A stretch of DNA of 46,794 bases, from NCBI GenBank assembly GCA_016791385.1, contig JAEUMR010000059.1, forward strand, positions 1 through 46,794. The letters are read 5' to 3'. Shown here piece after piece: positions 17,839 through 26,093 of the stretch (its first letter is position 1; the number at the start of each line of letters is the position of its first letter). Under the pieces are notes generated by a model. It was not told where the DNA came from. It worked only from the letters and a program-made list of their open reading frames with translations, and made no database searches. The position numbers were made by a program, and so were the translations under genes. The DNA comes from Hyphomonadaceae bacterium. GTDB lineage: Bacteria > Pseudomonadota > Alphaproteobacteria > Caulobacterales > Aquidulcibacteraceae.

Positions 17839-19380
17839 TTGAAATCCGCGCAACGTCTGTTGGAGTACGCCGCCAGCCGCGGCGTTAGCGCCTGCTTCGC
17901 CAACCCCGGCACCTCGGAGATGCACCTCGTCGCCGCACTCGACGCCGTACCGCAGATCAAGCCGATCCTGTGCCTGTTCGAAGGCGTCGCCACCGGCGCG
18001 GCCGACGGCTTCGGGCGCATGGCGCAAACACCGGCTCTGACGCTGCTGCATCTGGGCCCCGGCCTCGGCAACGGCTTGGCCAACCTGCACAACGCCTATC
18101 GCGCACGCACGCCGATTGTCTCGTTGATTGGCGAACACGCCACCTATCACCGCGCCAACAACCCACCGCTCGCGAGCGACATCACAGCAATCGCCAGCGC
18201 GGTCTCCGCCTGGATGAAGACGGTGGAACGCCCGGAGGACCTCGTCGTAAGCGCAGCCGAAGCAATCGAAGCGGCGCAAGCGAGCGGGCCCGCCGCGCTC
18301 ATCCTGCCGGCAGACGTCGCTTGGTCCGATGTGGAGCCAAATCCGGCGCCGCCGCCGCAAAAGGCAGCGCCGGGTAAATCCTGGCAGGGCGCACTTGAGC
18401 GCGCCGCACGCGCGCTGAATGCGCGCGCCGTGCTCATGCTGGGCGGACGCTATCTCTCCGCGCGCGCGTGCGCGGCCGCACAGCGCATCGCCGAGAAGAC
18501 CGGCGCGCAGATATATGTCGAGACCTTCCCCACCCGCATCGCTCACGGCCGCGATGCAGCGCCGTTGAAGCGCTTGCCCTATCTCACCGAAATGGCGGTG
18601 GGGATGTTGGCTAACGCCGAGAGCATCGTGCTTGCGGGTGCGGTGAAGCCGATCGCGTTCTTCGCGCTGCCGGGGCGGCCAACCGAACTCGCCCCGCAAG
18701 GGGCGGCAATTGTCGAGTACTTCCCCCCGTTCGGCGATCCGGCCGAAGCGTTGGAAGCGCTGGCCGAAGCGGTCGGCGCGCCCGCAAAATATGCAGCTTC
18801 TGCTGACAAACCGGCGCTTCCCGCAGATACAAGCGCGCGCATCGATCCGATGGGCCTGGCGCACGCGCTCGCGGCGCTGATGCCGGAAAACGCAATCATA
18901 TCCGATGAGTCCAACACGCTCGGGCTTTATGTTTATGATGCCTGCGCTGGCGCTGCGCCGCACGATTGGATGACGCTGACGGGCGGTTCGATCGGCCAAG
19001 GCCTGCCGCTCGCCACCGGCGCCGCTGTCGCGTGCAGAGACCGGCGCACGATCGCGCTCCAGGCCGACGGCAGCGCGCTCTACACGATGCAAGCGCTTTG
19101 GACGCAAGCGCGTGAAGGCCTCAACGTCACCAACATCATTCTCAACAACGGCGCCTACGCCATCTTGAAGCTCGAGATGATGCGCGCTGGCATCAACGCG
19201 CAGACCGAGGCCGCCGCGCAATTGTTCGACCTGCAGCGCCCCGGCATCGACTTCACCCACATCGCCTCCGGCTTCGGCGTGCCCAGCCAGCGCGTCACCA
19301 CCGTTGGCGAATTGATGGCCGCGATGCAGCGCAGCTTCGCCACGCCGGGGCCATTCCTGATTGAGGCGATGTTCGCATGA
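17839..19380 (+). CDS. Acetolactate synthase large subunit-like ThDP enzyme
   Basis: 513-residue thiamin-diphosphate enzyme of the acetolactate synthase/benzoylformate decarboxylase superfamily. It starts at a TTG (17839) five bases after GGGAGG, a strong ribosome site. The catalytic Glu lies in LFEGVATGAADGFGRM (about 48-62); the ThDP/Mg motif is ADGSALYTMQALWTQAREG ending in LNN, with Ala in place of the first Gly of the usual GDG. This variant is familiar in stand-alone IlvB homologues that lack a regulatory subunit. The next gene overlaps its stop (ATGA), pointing to a shared step in 2-oxo- or 2-hydroxy-acid metabolism; the substrate is not determined. Confidence 0.88.
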   Translation: MKSAQRLLEYAASRGVSACFANPGTSEMHLVAALDAVPQIKPILCLFEGVATGAADGFGRMAQTPALTLLHLGPGLGNGLANLHNAYRARTPIVSLIGEHATYHRANNPPLASDITAIASAVSAWMKTVERPEDLVVSAAEAIEAAQASGPAALILPADVAWSDVEPNPAPPPQKAAPGKSWQGALERAARALNARAVLMLGGRYLSARACAAAQRIAEKTGAQIYVETFPTRIAHGRDAAPLKRLPYLTEMAVGMLANAESIVLAGAVKPIAFFALPGRPTELAPQGAAIVEYFPPFGDPAEALEALAEAVGAPAKYAASADKPALPADTSARIDPMGLAHALAALMPENAIISDESNTLGLYVYDACAGAAPHDWMTLTGGSIGQGLPLATGAAVACRDRRTIALQADGSALYTMQALWTQAREGLNVTNIILNNGAYAILKLEMMRAGINAQTEAAAQLFDLQRPGIDFTHIASGFGVPSQRVTTVGELMAAMQRSFATPGPFLIEAMFA

Positions 19381-20762
19381 CCGATCCGCTTCCCGGCGCA
19401 TTCGCTGAGCGCATGCGCGCCCGGCTCGGCGAGCGCTTCATCACCACGAAAGCGGTGTGCGATCAGCATGCCGGCGCGGGCATGCACTTGCCTGCGCTGC
19501 CGCCGCAGGGCGTCGCCATGGCGGCGAACATCGATGACATCGTCGCCGTGGTGCAAGCGTGCCGCGATTTCGGCGTGCCAATCATTCCGTACGGCGCGGG
19601 CACATCGCTGGAATGCCATGTCGGCGCCGCGCGCGGGGGCGTCTCGCTCGATCTCACCGGCATGCAGCGCGTGCTGCGCGTCAGCCCGGAAGATCAGGAT
19701 TGCACGGTCGAAGCCGGCGTCACCCGCGTCGCTCTGAACGAACATCTCCGCCACACCGGCCTGTTCTTCCCGGTCGACCCCGGCGCCGACGCCACCCTTG
19801 GCGGCATGGCCTCCACGCGCGCCTCCGGCACCACCACGCTCCGCTATGGCGGCATGCGCGAGAATGTGCTGGGGCTCACGGTCGTCACGCCCGATGGCGC
19901 AATCGTCCGCACCGCGCGCCGTGCGCGCAAGAGCGCGGCCGGTTATGATCTCACGCACATCTTCGTCGGCGCTGAAGGCACGCTCGGCGTGATCGCCGAT
20001 GTCACGCTGAAACTGCACGGCACGCCCGAGGCGATCAGCGCGGCGGTGTGCCCATTCCCGTCTGCAGCGGCGGCAACATCTACGGTGATCGAAGCGATCC
20101 AGAGCGGCCTTCCGCTGGCGCGGGCGGAATATCTCGATGCTGCGGCGGTGGCCGCGGTGAACGCGACGTTCAAGACCGATCATGCCTTGGCCGACACCGT
20201 GTTCTTCGAATTCCACGGCTCGCCGAACGAGGTGGCCGAATGCTCTGAACGCTGCCGCGCCATCGCCCAGGAAAACGGCGGCGGCGATTTCAAATGGGCG
20301 GTCGCCGAGGAGGAACGCTCCGCTCTATGGCGCGCCAGGCACCATGCCGGCCTCGCCATCGCCGCATCGCGGCCCGGGACATTGCCTTGGTCCACAGACG
20401 TCTGCGTGCCGATCAGCCGCTTGGCCGAGTGCATCGTCGCCACCAAACACGACCTCAAGGCCGCGCCCTTCCCCGCCGCCGTGCTCGGTCACATTGGCGA
20501 CGGGAACTTCCATGTCGTGCTGATGGTCGACACCGCTTCCCGCGCCGAGATCGAAGCAGCGGAGCGCTTCAATGATGCGCTCGTCGCGCGGGCAATCGAC
20601 ATGGACGGCACTTGCACCGGCGAGCACGGCATCGGCCTTGGCAAACGCGAAGCGCTGGTGGCTGAACTCGGCGCAGGCGTTGGCCTTATGCGCTCGATCA
20701 AGCGCGCGCTGGATCCAAAGGGGCTGATGAACCCTGACAAGATCTTCGCGCTGGAGGGCTGA
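19377..20762 (+). CDS. FAD-binding D-lactate dehydrogenase / GlcD-like oxidase
   Basis: 461-residue flavoprotein of the FAD_binding_4 / FAD-oxidase C family (glycolate oxidase GlcD, D-lactate dehydrogenase). The FAD-binding part has PYGAGTSLECHV (about 74-85) and VDPGADATLGGMASTRASG; the C-terminal cap has HIGDGNFHVVLM and TCTGEHGIGLGKREAL with the His residues typical of 2-hydroxyacid oxidation. It starts within the stop of the ThDP enzyme gene (4-base ATGA overlap), so the two proteins are produced together. A membrane-linked oxidation of a 2-hydroxy acid to the 2-oxo acid is the likely reaction; lactate versus another acid cannot be told. Confidence 0.9.
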   Translation: MTDPLPGAFAERMRARLGERFITTKAVCDQHAGAGMHLPALPPQGVAMAANIDDIVAVVQACRDFGVPIIPYGAGTSLECHVGAARGGVSLDLTGMQRVLRVSPEDQDCTVEAGVTRVALNEHLRHTGLFFPVDPGADATLGGMASTRASGTTTLRYGGMRENVLGLTVVTPDGAIVRTARRARKSAAGYDLTHIFVGAEGTLGVIADVTLKLHGTPEAISAAVCPFPSAAAATSTVIEAIQSGLPLARAEYLDAAAVAAVNATFKTDHALADTVFFEFHGSPNEVAECSERCRAIAQENGGGDFKWAVAEEERSALWRARHHAGLAIAASRPGTLPWSTDVCVPISRLAECIVATKHDLKAAPFPAAVLGHIGDGNFHVVLMVDTASRAEIEAAERFNDALVARAIDMDGTCTGEHGIGLGKREALVAELGAGVGLMRSIKRALDPKGLMNPDKIFALEG

Positions 20763-20769
20763 AGGCCGC

Positions 20770-20844
20770 TGGTGGGCGGTGAGGGGATCGAACCCCCGAC
20801 CCTCTCGGTGTAAACGAGACGCTCTACCGCTGAGCTAACCGCCC
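20770..20844 (-). tRNA. tRNA-Val (UAC)
   Basis: 75-base cloverleaf on the minus strand. Acceptor GGGCGGT pairs with ACCGCCC; D-arm TAGCTCAGCGGTAGAGC, anticodon loop TTTACAC flanked by TCTCG/CGAGA giving anticodon TAC, T-arm GGGGGTTCGATCCCC, and CCA encoded at 20772-20770. It is convergent with the preceding D-lactate dehydrogenase-like gene, 7 bases away. Confidence 0.97.
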
Positions 20845-20911
20845 TTTCAGCGCCTCCTCCTGGCCGGGTCCGCGGCTGGACGCAAGAGGTCTGTCAGGCA
20901 AGAAAGCGCCG

Positions 20912-22132
20912 ATGACAGACGCCCCTCAACACCGCGCCCTCGAAGGCGTGCGCGTGCTCGATCTTTCCCGCGTCCTTGCCGGCCCGTGGGCGACGCAAAT
21001 CCTCGGCGATTTCGGCGCAGAGGTGATCAAGGTGGAGAAACCCGGCGCCGGCGATGACACGCGCCAGTGGGGCCCGCCCTTCGTCGGCGATGCAGCGGGC
21101 GGGCGCGGCGACGCCGCTTATTATCTCTGCGCCAACCGCAACAAGCGTTCGGTGACGATCGACTTCAGCAAGCCCGAAGGCGCGGCGATGGTGCGTGAGC
21201 TCGCCGCGCGCTCGCACATCCTGGTCGAGAATTTTCGCACCGGCGCGCTCGCCGCTTACGGGCTCGACTACGCCAGCATCGCCGCGATCAATCCGGCCAT
21301 CGTCTATTGCTCGGTTACCGGCTTTGGTCAGACCGGACCTTACGCCGCGCGCGCAGGCTATGATTACATCGCCCAAGGCATGGGCGGGCTGATGAGCGTC
21401 ACCGGCGATCCGGCCGGCGAGCCGATGAAGTGCGCTGTCGCCGTCGCCGATCTCTTCACAGGCATGTACGCCGTCACCGGCATCCTCGCGGCGCTGCGCC
21501 ACGCCGAGCGCACCGGACAAGGCCAGCAGATCGACGCAGCTCTACTCGATTGCCAGGTGGCGATGATGGCCAATCTCGGCGCGGCCTATCTCGCCTCAGG
21601 CGAGGCGCCCAAGCGGGTGGGCAATCACCACGCCGCGATCGCGCCGTACCAGGTGCTGCCGACGGCGGACGGCCACTTGATCCTGGCCATCGCCAACGAT
21701 GCGCAGTTCCGAACCTTTTGCGCGCTCGCCAACACAGCACTCGCGGACGATCCGCGCTTCGCCACCAATGAAGCGCGCGTCCTTCACCGCAGCGAGTTGA
21801 GCGCGGCGCTTGGCGTCATTTTGCGTCAGCGTTCGACGGCGCAATGGATCGCCGCACTCGAAGCGGCAGGCGTGCCCTGCGGCCCGATCAACACGCTCGA
21901 CCAAGTCTACGCCGATCCGCAAGTGATCGCGCGCGGCGCGGTCGAGAGCGTTGAGCGCTCCAACGGCCAGCGCTTCAAGCTCGCGGCGAACCCACTGCGG
22001 CTCAGCGCGACCCCGCCCGAGACCCGCGCGGCGCCGCCCCTGCTCGGCGAAGACACCGAGGCCGTGCTTTCAGAACTCCTGCATGCCGATAGCGCCCAGT
22101 TGCAACGATGGCGCGAGAGCGGCGTCATCTAA
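20912..22132 (+). CDS. Class III CoA-transferase (CaiB/BaiF family)
   Basis: 406 residues, standard length for formyl-CoA:oxalate, carnitine or other family III CoA-transferases. Visible blocks are GVRVLDLSRVLAGPWATQILGDFGAEVIKVE near the start, NRNKRSVTIDFSKPEG, the GYDYIAQGMGGLMSVTG segment, the catalytic Asp in VAVADLFTGMYA (about 170), and the VPCGPINTLDQVYADPQV block toward the C-terminus. The acyl substrate cannot be read from sequence. The gene is alone between tRNA-Val and a convergent dioxygenase; only a weak AAGAAAG ribosome site precedes it. Confidence 0.92.
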   Translation: MTDAPQHRALEGVRVLDLSRVLAGPWATQILGDFGAEVIKVEKPGAGDDTRQWGPPFVGDAAGGRGDAAYYLCANRNKRSVTIDFSKPEGAAMVRELAARSHILVENFRTGALAAYGLDYASIAAINPAIVYCSVTGFGQTGPYAARAGYDYIAQGMGGLMSVTGDPAGEPMKCAVAVADLFTGMYAVTGILAALRHAERTGQGQQIDAALLDCQVAMMANLGAAYLASGEAPKRVGNHHAAIAPYQVLPTADGHLILAIANDAQFRTFCALANTALADDPRFATNEARVLHRSELSAALGVILRQRSTAQWIAALEAAGVPCGPINTLDQVYADPQVIARGAVESVERSNGQRFKLAANPLRLSATPPETRAAPPLLGEDTEAVLSELLHADSAQLQRWRESGVI

Positions 22133-22167
22133 AGCGCCTTGAAGCGGATGGCCTCGTCTCGCCGCTT

Positions 22168-23118
22168 CTATCCGGCAGCCGCTTCCACAAACTGATCGGC
22201 CACAATGGCCGTTGACCGTTTTGCTAGCGGCGCGCGATACGGCTTGTCGCCTTTCACGGTCACGCGTTCGACCAACCGGTCATGCGGCCAATAATCGAGC
22301 ACGGCATAGTGCTGGGTGGCGCGGTTGTCCCAGAACACGATGGTGTTCTCGCTCCACCGGAATCGCACCTGGTATTCCGGCGCCTTCACGCGGTCGGTCA
22401 GGTATTTCAGCAGTTCGGCGCTCTCATTATCGGGCAAGCCGAGAATGCGCGTGGTGAAGACGTGATTGACGAAGAGATGCCGCTCCCCGGTCTCGGGGTG
22501 CGTGCGCACAATGGGGTGCGCTTTGGGTGGGTAATTACGGCGCAGCTCGGCGCGCTTCTCGTCGCTGACGCGATACCCGAAGCTTTGCAGAATGTCGTGC
22601 TCGGCCTCAAGCGTCTCGATCTTGTCTTTTATCTGCGGCGGCAAATCTTCGTAGATCGCCGCGGTGTCGGCGAAGATCGTGTCGCCGCCCAGTTCCGGCA
22701 TTCTGCGCATGCGCAGAATGCCAGCCATCGACGGCGCTTCACGGAAGGTGACATCGGTGTGCCACTTGTTGGCCGGGCGTGCGATCGGCAGCACGCTTTC
22801 AGTCAGCTTCAACCCGTCAGCGGCTTCGATCGATAAGATCTCGGGATGACCTTCGACATGCGTCGTCACCGGATGGCCTTCGAGGTCGCCGAAATGGCGC
22901 CCGAAGCGGATGTGGTCGCGATGGGAAATGTCTTGATCGCGAAAGAACAGCACCTTGAAGCGAAGCAACGCGCCACGCACCGCCGAGACTGCGTCCGGCG
23001 AAAGGGGCTCGCGCAGATCGAGCCCCACGATCTCTGCGCCCAGAACTGGCCCCGCAGGGATCGCGCGCGCGGCCACGTCGGCCAACGGAATGAAATCGCC
23101 CGGTGCTGCAAAAGACAT
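22168..23118 (-). CDS. TauD/TfdA family 2OG-dependent dioxygenase
   Basis: 316-residue non-heme Fe(II)/2-oxoglutarate dioxygenase. The metal-binding H-x-D is His 120/Asp 122 in KWHTDVTF; the distal His is in the ATQHYAVLDY block near residue 272 and an Arg follows in HDRLVERVTVKGD. The N-terminal GAEIVGLDLREPLS and VLFFRDQDISHRDHIRFGRHFG segments are typical of the family. Substrates range from taurine to alkyl sulfates and 2,4-D; not decidable here. AGGAGG ends 5 bases before the ATG. Its upstream region holds an AT-rich inverted repeat that may be an operator. Confidence 0.92.
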   Translation of the reverse strand: MSFAAPGDFIPLADVAARAIPAGPVLGAEIVGLDLREPLSPDAVSAVRGALLRFKVLFFRDQDISHRDHIRFGRHFGDLEGHPVTTHVEGHPEILSIEAADGLKLTESVLPIARPANKWHTDVTFREAPSMAGILRMRRMPELGGDTIFADTAAIYEDLPPQIKDKIETLEAEHDILQSFGYRVSDEKRAELRRNYPPKAHPIVRTHPETGERHLFVNHVFTTRILGLPDNESAELLKYLTDRVKAPEYQVRFRWSENTIVFWDNRATQHYAVLDYWPHDRLVERVTVKGDKPYRAPLAKRSTAIVADQFVEAAAG

Positions 23119-23168
23119 CGCTTCCTCCTGCGATCAGGACCGTGTCCGGTCACCCAGCAGGAGAAATT

Positions 23169-23197
23169 CTAATCTCGACTAAATCAATGTAGATTAG
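23169..23197. promoter_or_regulatory. AT-rich inverted repeat upstream of TauD-like gene
   Basis: CTAATCT (23169-23175) and AGATTAG (23191-23197) form a perfect 7-bp inverted repeat with a 15-base spacer, within an unusually AT-rich patch of this GC-rich DNA about 50-80 bases upstream of the dioxygenase start. Its size and position suggest a binding site for a dimeric regulator (for example LysR or GntR type), though no regulator gene is adjacent. Confidence 0.45.
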
Positions 23198-23279
23198 CTA
23201 AAGAGCACATTTAGAGGCGCCTGAGCGCCCCGCGCGCGGTGGCGCGCGAAGGCGGCGTTGAGGGGTGGCGAGAGAGGAA

Positions 23280-23356
23280 TGGTCGGGGCGGCGGGATTCG
23301 AACTCGCGACCCTTAGCTCCCAAAGCTAATGCTCTACCAGGCTGAGCTACACCCCG
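23280..23356 (-). tRNA. tRNA-Pro (UGG)
   Basis: 77-base cloverleaf on the minus strand. The acceptor CGGGGTG pairs with CGCCCCG, D-arm TAGCTCAGCCTGGTAGAGC, anticodon loop TTTGGGA giving TGG, T-arm CGAGTTCGAATCCCG, and CCA encoded at 23282-23280. The first base C pairing with G72 is the usual proline identity feature of bacteria. Confidence 0.97.
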
Positions 23357-23402
23357 ACTTGTCCGGTCCCTGTGCCACGCGGAACCGTTGGCTGCAACGG
23401 CG

Positions 23403-23891
23403 TCAGTGCGCCGCAAAGATACGGTGGCGCACGTGGTCGCCGGCCTGGATGCCCAGCTCGCGTGCGCGCCCACCGCGTATTTCGAGCACACCGCGCGTCA
23501 CCCCGGCGGCCGGAATCGGATCTTCCGAATAGGGCGTCGTGCGTTCGGCGATGTTGAGGATGCGCCCGTCCGGGCCGATGAAGATGATGTCGAGCGAGAT
23601 TACGGTGTTGCGCATCCAGAAGCTGGCGCGCTCCAGCTCTTGGAAGTGGAACAGCATGCCGCGATCGTCGGCGAGGCTCTGGCGGAACATCAGCCCCCGC
23701 GCCCGCTCCGCATCGTCATCGGCAATCTCGACCGTGAAGCGAACCGGCCCGCGCGCGGTGTCGATGGTGAGCTCTTCGGTCGGCAAGGTTTGCTCCGTCG
23801 CGCTGCTGCTGGTGCTGGCCTGCGGCGCGCACGCGCCGGCAGCCAGGGCGAAAGCGAGCGCGCAGGCGCGAAGCATAGCGGCGAGCGTCAT
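23403..23891 (-). CDS. DUF192 family lipoprotein
   Basis: 162 residues from the ATG at 23891, which follows AAGGAG by 6 bases; an open extension upstream runs through a tRNA-Glu gene and is not coding. The N-terminus is a secretion signal ending LAAGACAPQ, a lipobox-like Cys. The mature part is a DUF192 domain: ARGLMFRQSLADDRGMLFHF, SFWMRNTVISLDIIFIGPDGRI, and the C-terminal VLEIRGGRARELGIQAGDHV. DUF192 proteins are small exported proteins of unclear function found widely in bacteria and archaea. Confidence 0.92.
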   Translation of the reverse strand: MTLAAMLRACALAFALAAGACAPQASTSSSATEQTLPTEELTIDTARGPVRFTVEIADDDAERARGLMFRQSLADDRGMLFHFQELERASFWMRNTVISLDIIFIGPDGRILNIAERTTPYSEDPIPAAGVTRGVLEIRGGRARELGIQAGDHVRHRIFAAH

Positions 23892-23953
23892 CGGGGTCTC
23901 CTTGAGAGGGAGGTTCTTAGCACGGACTGAGCCGACCGAAACCGCGCCGGGAA

Positions 23954-24028
23954 TGGCAGGCCCTAGGGGAGTCGAACCCCTCTTTTCAGGTTGAAAACCT
24001 GACGTCCTAACCGATAGACGAAGGGCCC
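23954..24028 (-). tRNA. tRNA-Glu (UUC)
   Basis: 75-base cloverleaf on the minus strand. Acceptor GGGCCCT pairs with AGGGCCT, including a G-U pair at position 1-72; the TTCGTCTATCGGTTAGGAC D-arm region is characteristic of bacterial tRNA-Glu; anticodon loop TTTTCAA gives TTC; T-arm GGGGTTCGACTCCCC; G discriminator and CCA encoded at 23956-23954. Confidence 0.96.
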
Positions 24029-24130
24029 GCGGAACCCGTGTTTCGCGGGGAAGCGGCCATATAGAGGGGTCCGCTGGCGCTGGCAAGCCGGGGCTTCACG
24101 AAGCCGGGGGTATTCCCCGCGCCGCCCGCC

Positions 24131-25948
24131 CTAGCCCTTCGACTCCGCCAGATCGACGATCTCGACCTCGGCCCGCACCGTGTCGTTCCACTCGTTGCGC
24201 TTGAGGCGCACGGCGGCGTGGTAGAGCTGATCCTTCTTCATCAGCGCCTCGCCGAGCGGGCTCTTCATGGCGCGGAAAGCGATGCCGCCGATGCGCGCGC
24301 CGCGCACGTCTTCGAGCGTGAAGCGGACGTGATCCTCCTTCACCAGCTTGGCGAAGGAAACGCGCACGTCCGGCAGCGCGAACACCGGCTCGGGGTGACC
24401 CTGCCCGTACGGGCCGATGCGCTCGATGGCTTCAAGCAGGCCAAGGTCCATCGCGCCGACCGCGCCCGCCGCATCGACATTGAGCGCGCGCGCTTCGCCT
24501 TCGGCAGCCGCGAGTTCGGGCGCCAGGCGCTCGGAGAGGAAATCCTTCAGCGCCTCGACCTTGTCCCACTCCACCGTGAGCCCCGCCGCTGCGGCGTGGC
24601 CGCCGCCATTTATCAACAGCCCTTCCGTCTTCGCCGCCGCCACCGCCGCCCCGAGATTGACGCCGTAAGTGGAGCGGCCCGAGCCCTTGGCCGGTTCATG
24701 CTCGGACGTGCCGCCGAGAACGATGGTCGGCTTGTGCAGACGATCCTTCAGCCGCCCCGCCGCGATGCCGATCACGCCGGGGTGCCACAGATGCGAGCCG
24801 ACGATGATGACAGAGCGCGTCTCCGCCTCAGCGATCGCCGCCGTCTCCGCCTCCGACAGCATCTCCGCTTCGCGCTGACGGCGCTCGGCGTTGAGCGCTT
24901 CCAGCGTCGCAGCCAGTTCGCGCGCCTCTTCGGGGTCTTCGGTCGAGAGCAGCCGCGTCGCCAGCGATGCATCGCCAACGCGCCCGCCCGCATTGATGCG
25001 CGGGCCGAGCACGAAGCCGAAATCATAGACGCTGGTGCGCCCGCCCTGCGTGATCGCGGCCTTGCCTGCGGTTTCGGCCAGCGCGGCGAGCCCGATATTC
25101 TTGCCGTTGCGCAGCACCTTGAGGCCCTGCGCGACGATGGCGCGGTTAAAACCCGTCAGCGGCGCCACATCGCACACCGTGCCAATGGCGGAGAGATCGA
25201 GCAGCTGCATCAGGTCGGGCAGGTTGTTCGAACCGATCGAACCGCGCCGCCGCGCCTCGCGATTGATCGCCGCCATCGCCACCAGAACCACGCCCGCCGC
25301 AGTGAGCGTGCCTTGACCCGACTTGCAGTCCATGCGGTTGGGATTGACCACCGCGCGCGCCTTCGGCGGCGGCCCGCTCATCAGATGGTGGTCGAGCACG
25401 ATCACATCGAGCCCAAGCGCCGCTGCCGCATTGAGCGGTTCTTCCGCCGCTGCGCCGCAATCGACGGTGATGACAAGCTCGACGCCGTCAGCTTTCAAGC
25501 GTTCGAACGCGAGCGCGCTCGGGCCGTAGCCTTCCTTCATCCGGTCGGGCACGTAGATCTTCAGCTCACGCCCGCGCGCGCGGAAGTAGCGCACCAGCTG
25601 CGCGGCGGATGAACCGCCATCGACATCGTAGTCCGCCAGCACCGCGCAGGAACGGCCCGCGACGATGGCGTCCTCGATCACGCGCGCGGCCTCATCCATG
25701 TCGGCGAACGTCGAGGGATCGGGGAACAGCGCTTTCAGCGTCGGCTCAAGGAAATGCTCTGCGCCTTCAAGCGGCACGCCGCGCGCAACCAGCAGGCGCG
25801 CGGCGATCTCCGGCAGACTGAAGCGGCGGCGGAAGACCTCGACCAGGCCCAGATCCGCCTCGTGCGTGCGCCAGCGCCGGCCGGTGAGCGAACGCTCCAC
25901 GCCAAGGAACGCCGCCTCGCGCGGCTTGATCAGAGCGGCTGAACTCAT
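24131..25948 (-). CDS. recJ: Single-stranded-DNA-specific exonuclease RecJ
   Basis: 5'-to-3' single-strand DNA exonuclease of recombination and mismatch repair; 605 residues from the ATG at 25948 (GAGGGGG ribosome site). Phosphoesterase DHH motifs are visible: VLADYDVDGGSSAA (about 110-123), VITVDCGAAA, VIVLDHHLMSGPPP, and the DHHA1 block INGGGHAAAAGLTVEWD. The usual I-T-S after DYDVDG is G-S-S here, a mild variation. Upstream in-frame codons run through a GC-rich repeat and are not coding. It may share a transcript with hom and the aminotransferase, but a repeat-filled gap of about 145 bases separates it from hom. Confidence 0.95.
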   Translation of the reverse strand: MSSAALIKPREAAFLGVERSLTGRRWRTHEADLGLVEVFRRRFSLPEIAARLLVARGVPLEGAEHFLEPTLKALFPDPSTFADMDEAARVIEDAIVAGRSCAVLADYDVDGGSSAAQLVRYFRARGRELKIYVPDRMKEGYGPSALAFERLKADGVELVITVDCGAAAEEPLNAAAALGLDVIVLDHHLMSGPPPKARAVVNPNRMDCKSGQGTLTAAGVVLVAMAAINREARRRGSIGSNNLPDLMQLLDLSAIGTVCDVAPLTGFNRAIVAQGLKVLRNGKNIGLAALAETAGKAAITQGGRTSVYDFGFVLGPRINAGGRVGDASLATRLLSTEDPEEARELAATLEALNAERRQREAEMLSEAETAAIAEAETRSVIIVGSHLWHPGVIGIAAGRLKDRLHKPTIVLGGTSEHEPAKGSGRSTYGVNLGAAVAAAKTEGLLINGGGHAAAAGLTVEWDKVEALKDFLSERLAPELAAAEGEARALNVDAAGAVGAMDLGLLEAIERIGPYGQGHPEPVFALPDVRVSFAKLVKEDHVRFTLEDVRGARIGGIAFRAMKSPLGEALMKKDQLYHAAVRLKRNEWNDTVRAEVEIVDLAESKG

Positions 25949-25951
25949 TTC

Positions 25952-26090
25952 CCCCTCCCCTTCGAGGGGAGGGGCCAGGGGGCGGGGTGAACCGCCGCCG
26001 TAGTGAAAGGCGAATCGCCGACGATCATCACCAAGCATCGCACAGCTGGCGGATCGCCCCACCCCCTGCCCCTCCCCTCACGGGGAGGGG
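25952..26090. repeat. Pair of GC-rich hairpins in inverted orientation (REP-like)
   Basis: Two stem-loops with CCCCTCCCC/GGGGAGGGG arms lie at 25952-25975 and 26069-26090. The sequences beyond the hairpins, GCCAGGGGGCGGGGTG and CCCACCCCCTGCC, are near inverse complements of each other, so the whole 139-base recJ-hom gap is a large imperfect inverted repeat. This resembles repetitive extragenic palindromes. Neither hairpin has a T-tract. Confidence 0.7.
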
Positions 26091-26093
26091 ATT

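Noticed and set aside
17803-19401. 532-codon minus-strand frame
   Set aside because: Antisense to the ThDP enzyme, Arg-rich with no domain pattern; the plus strand carries catalytic motifs and a strong ribosome site.
24218-25612. 464-codon plus-strand frame
   Set aside because: Antisense to recJ with Arg/Asp/His bias; no motifs.
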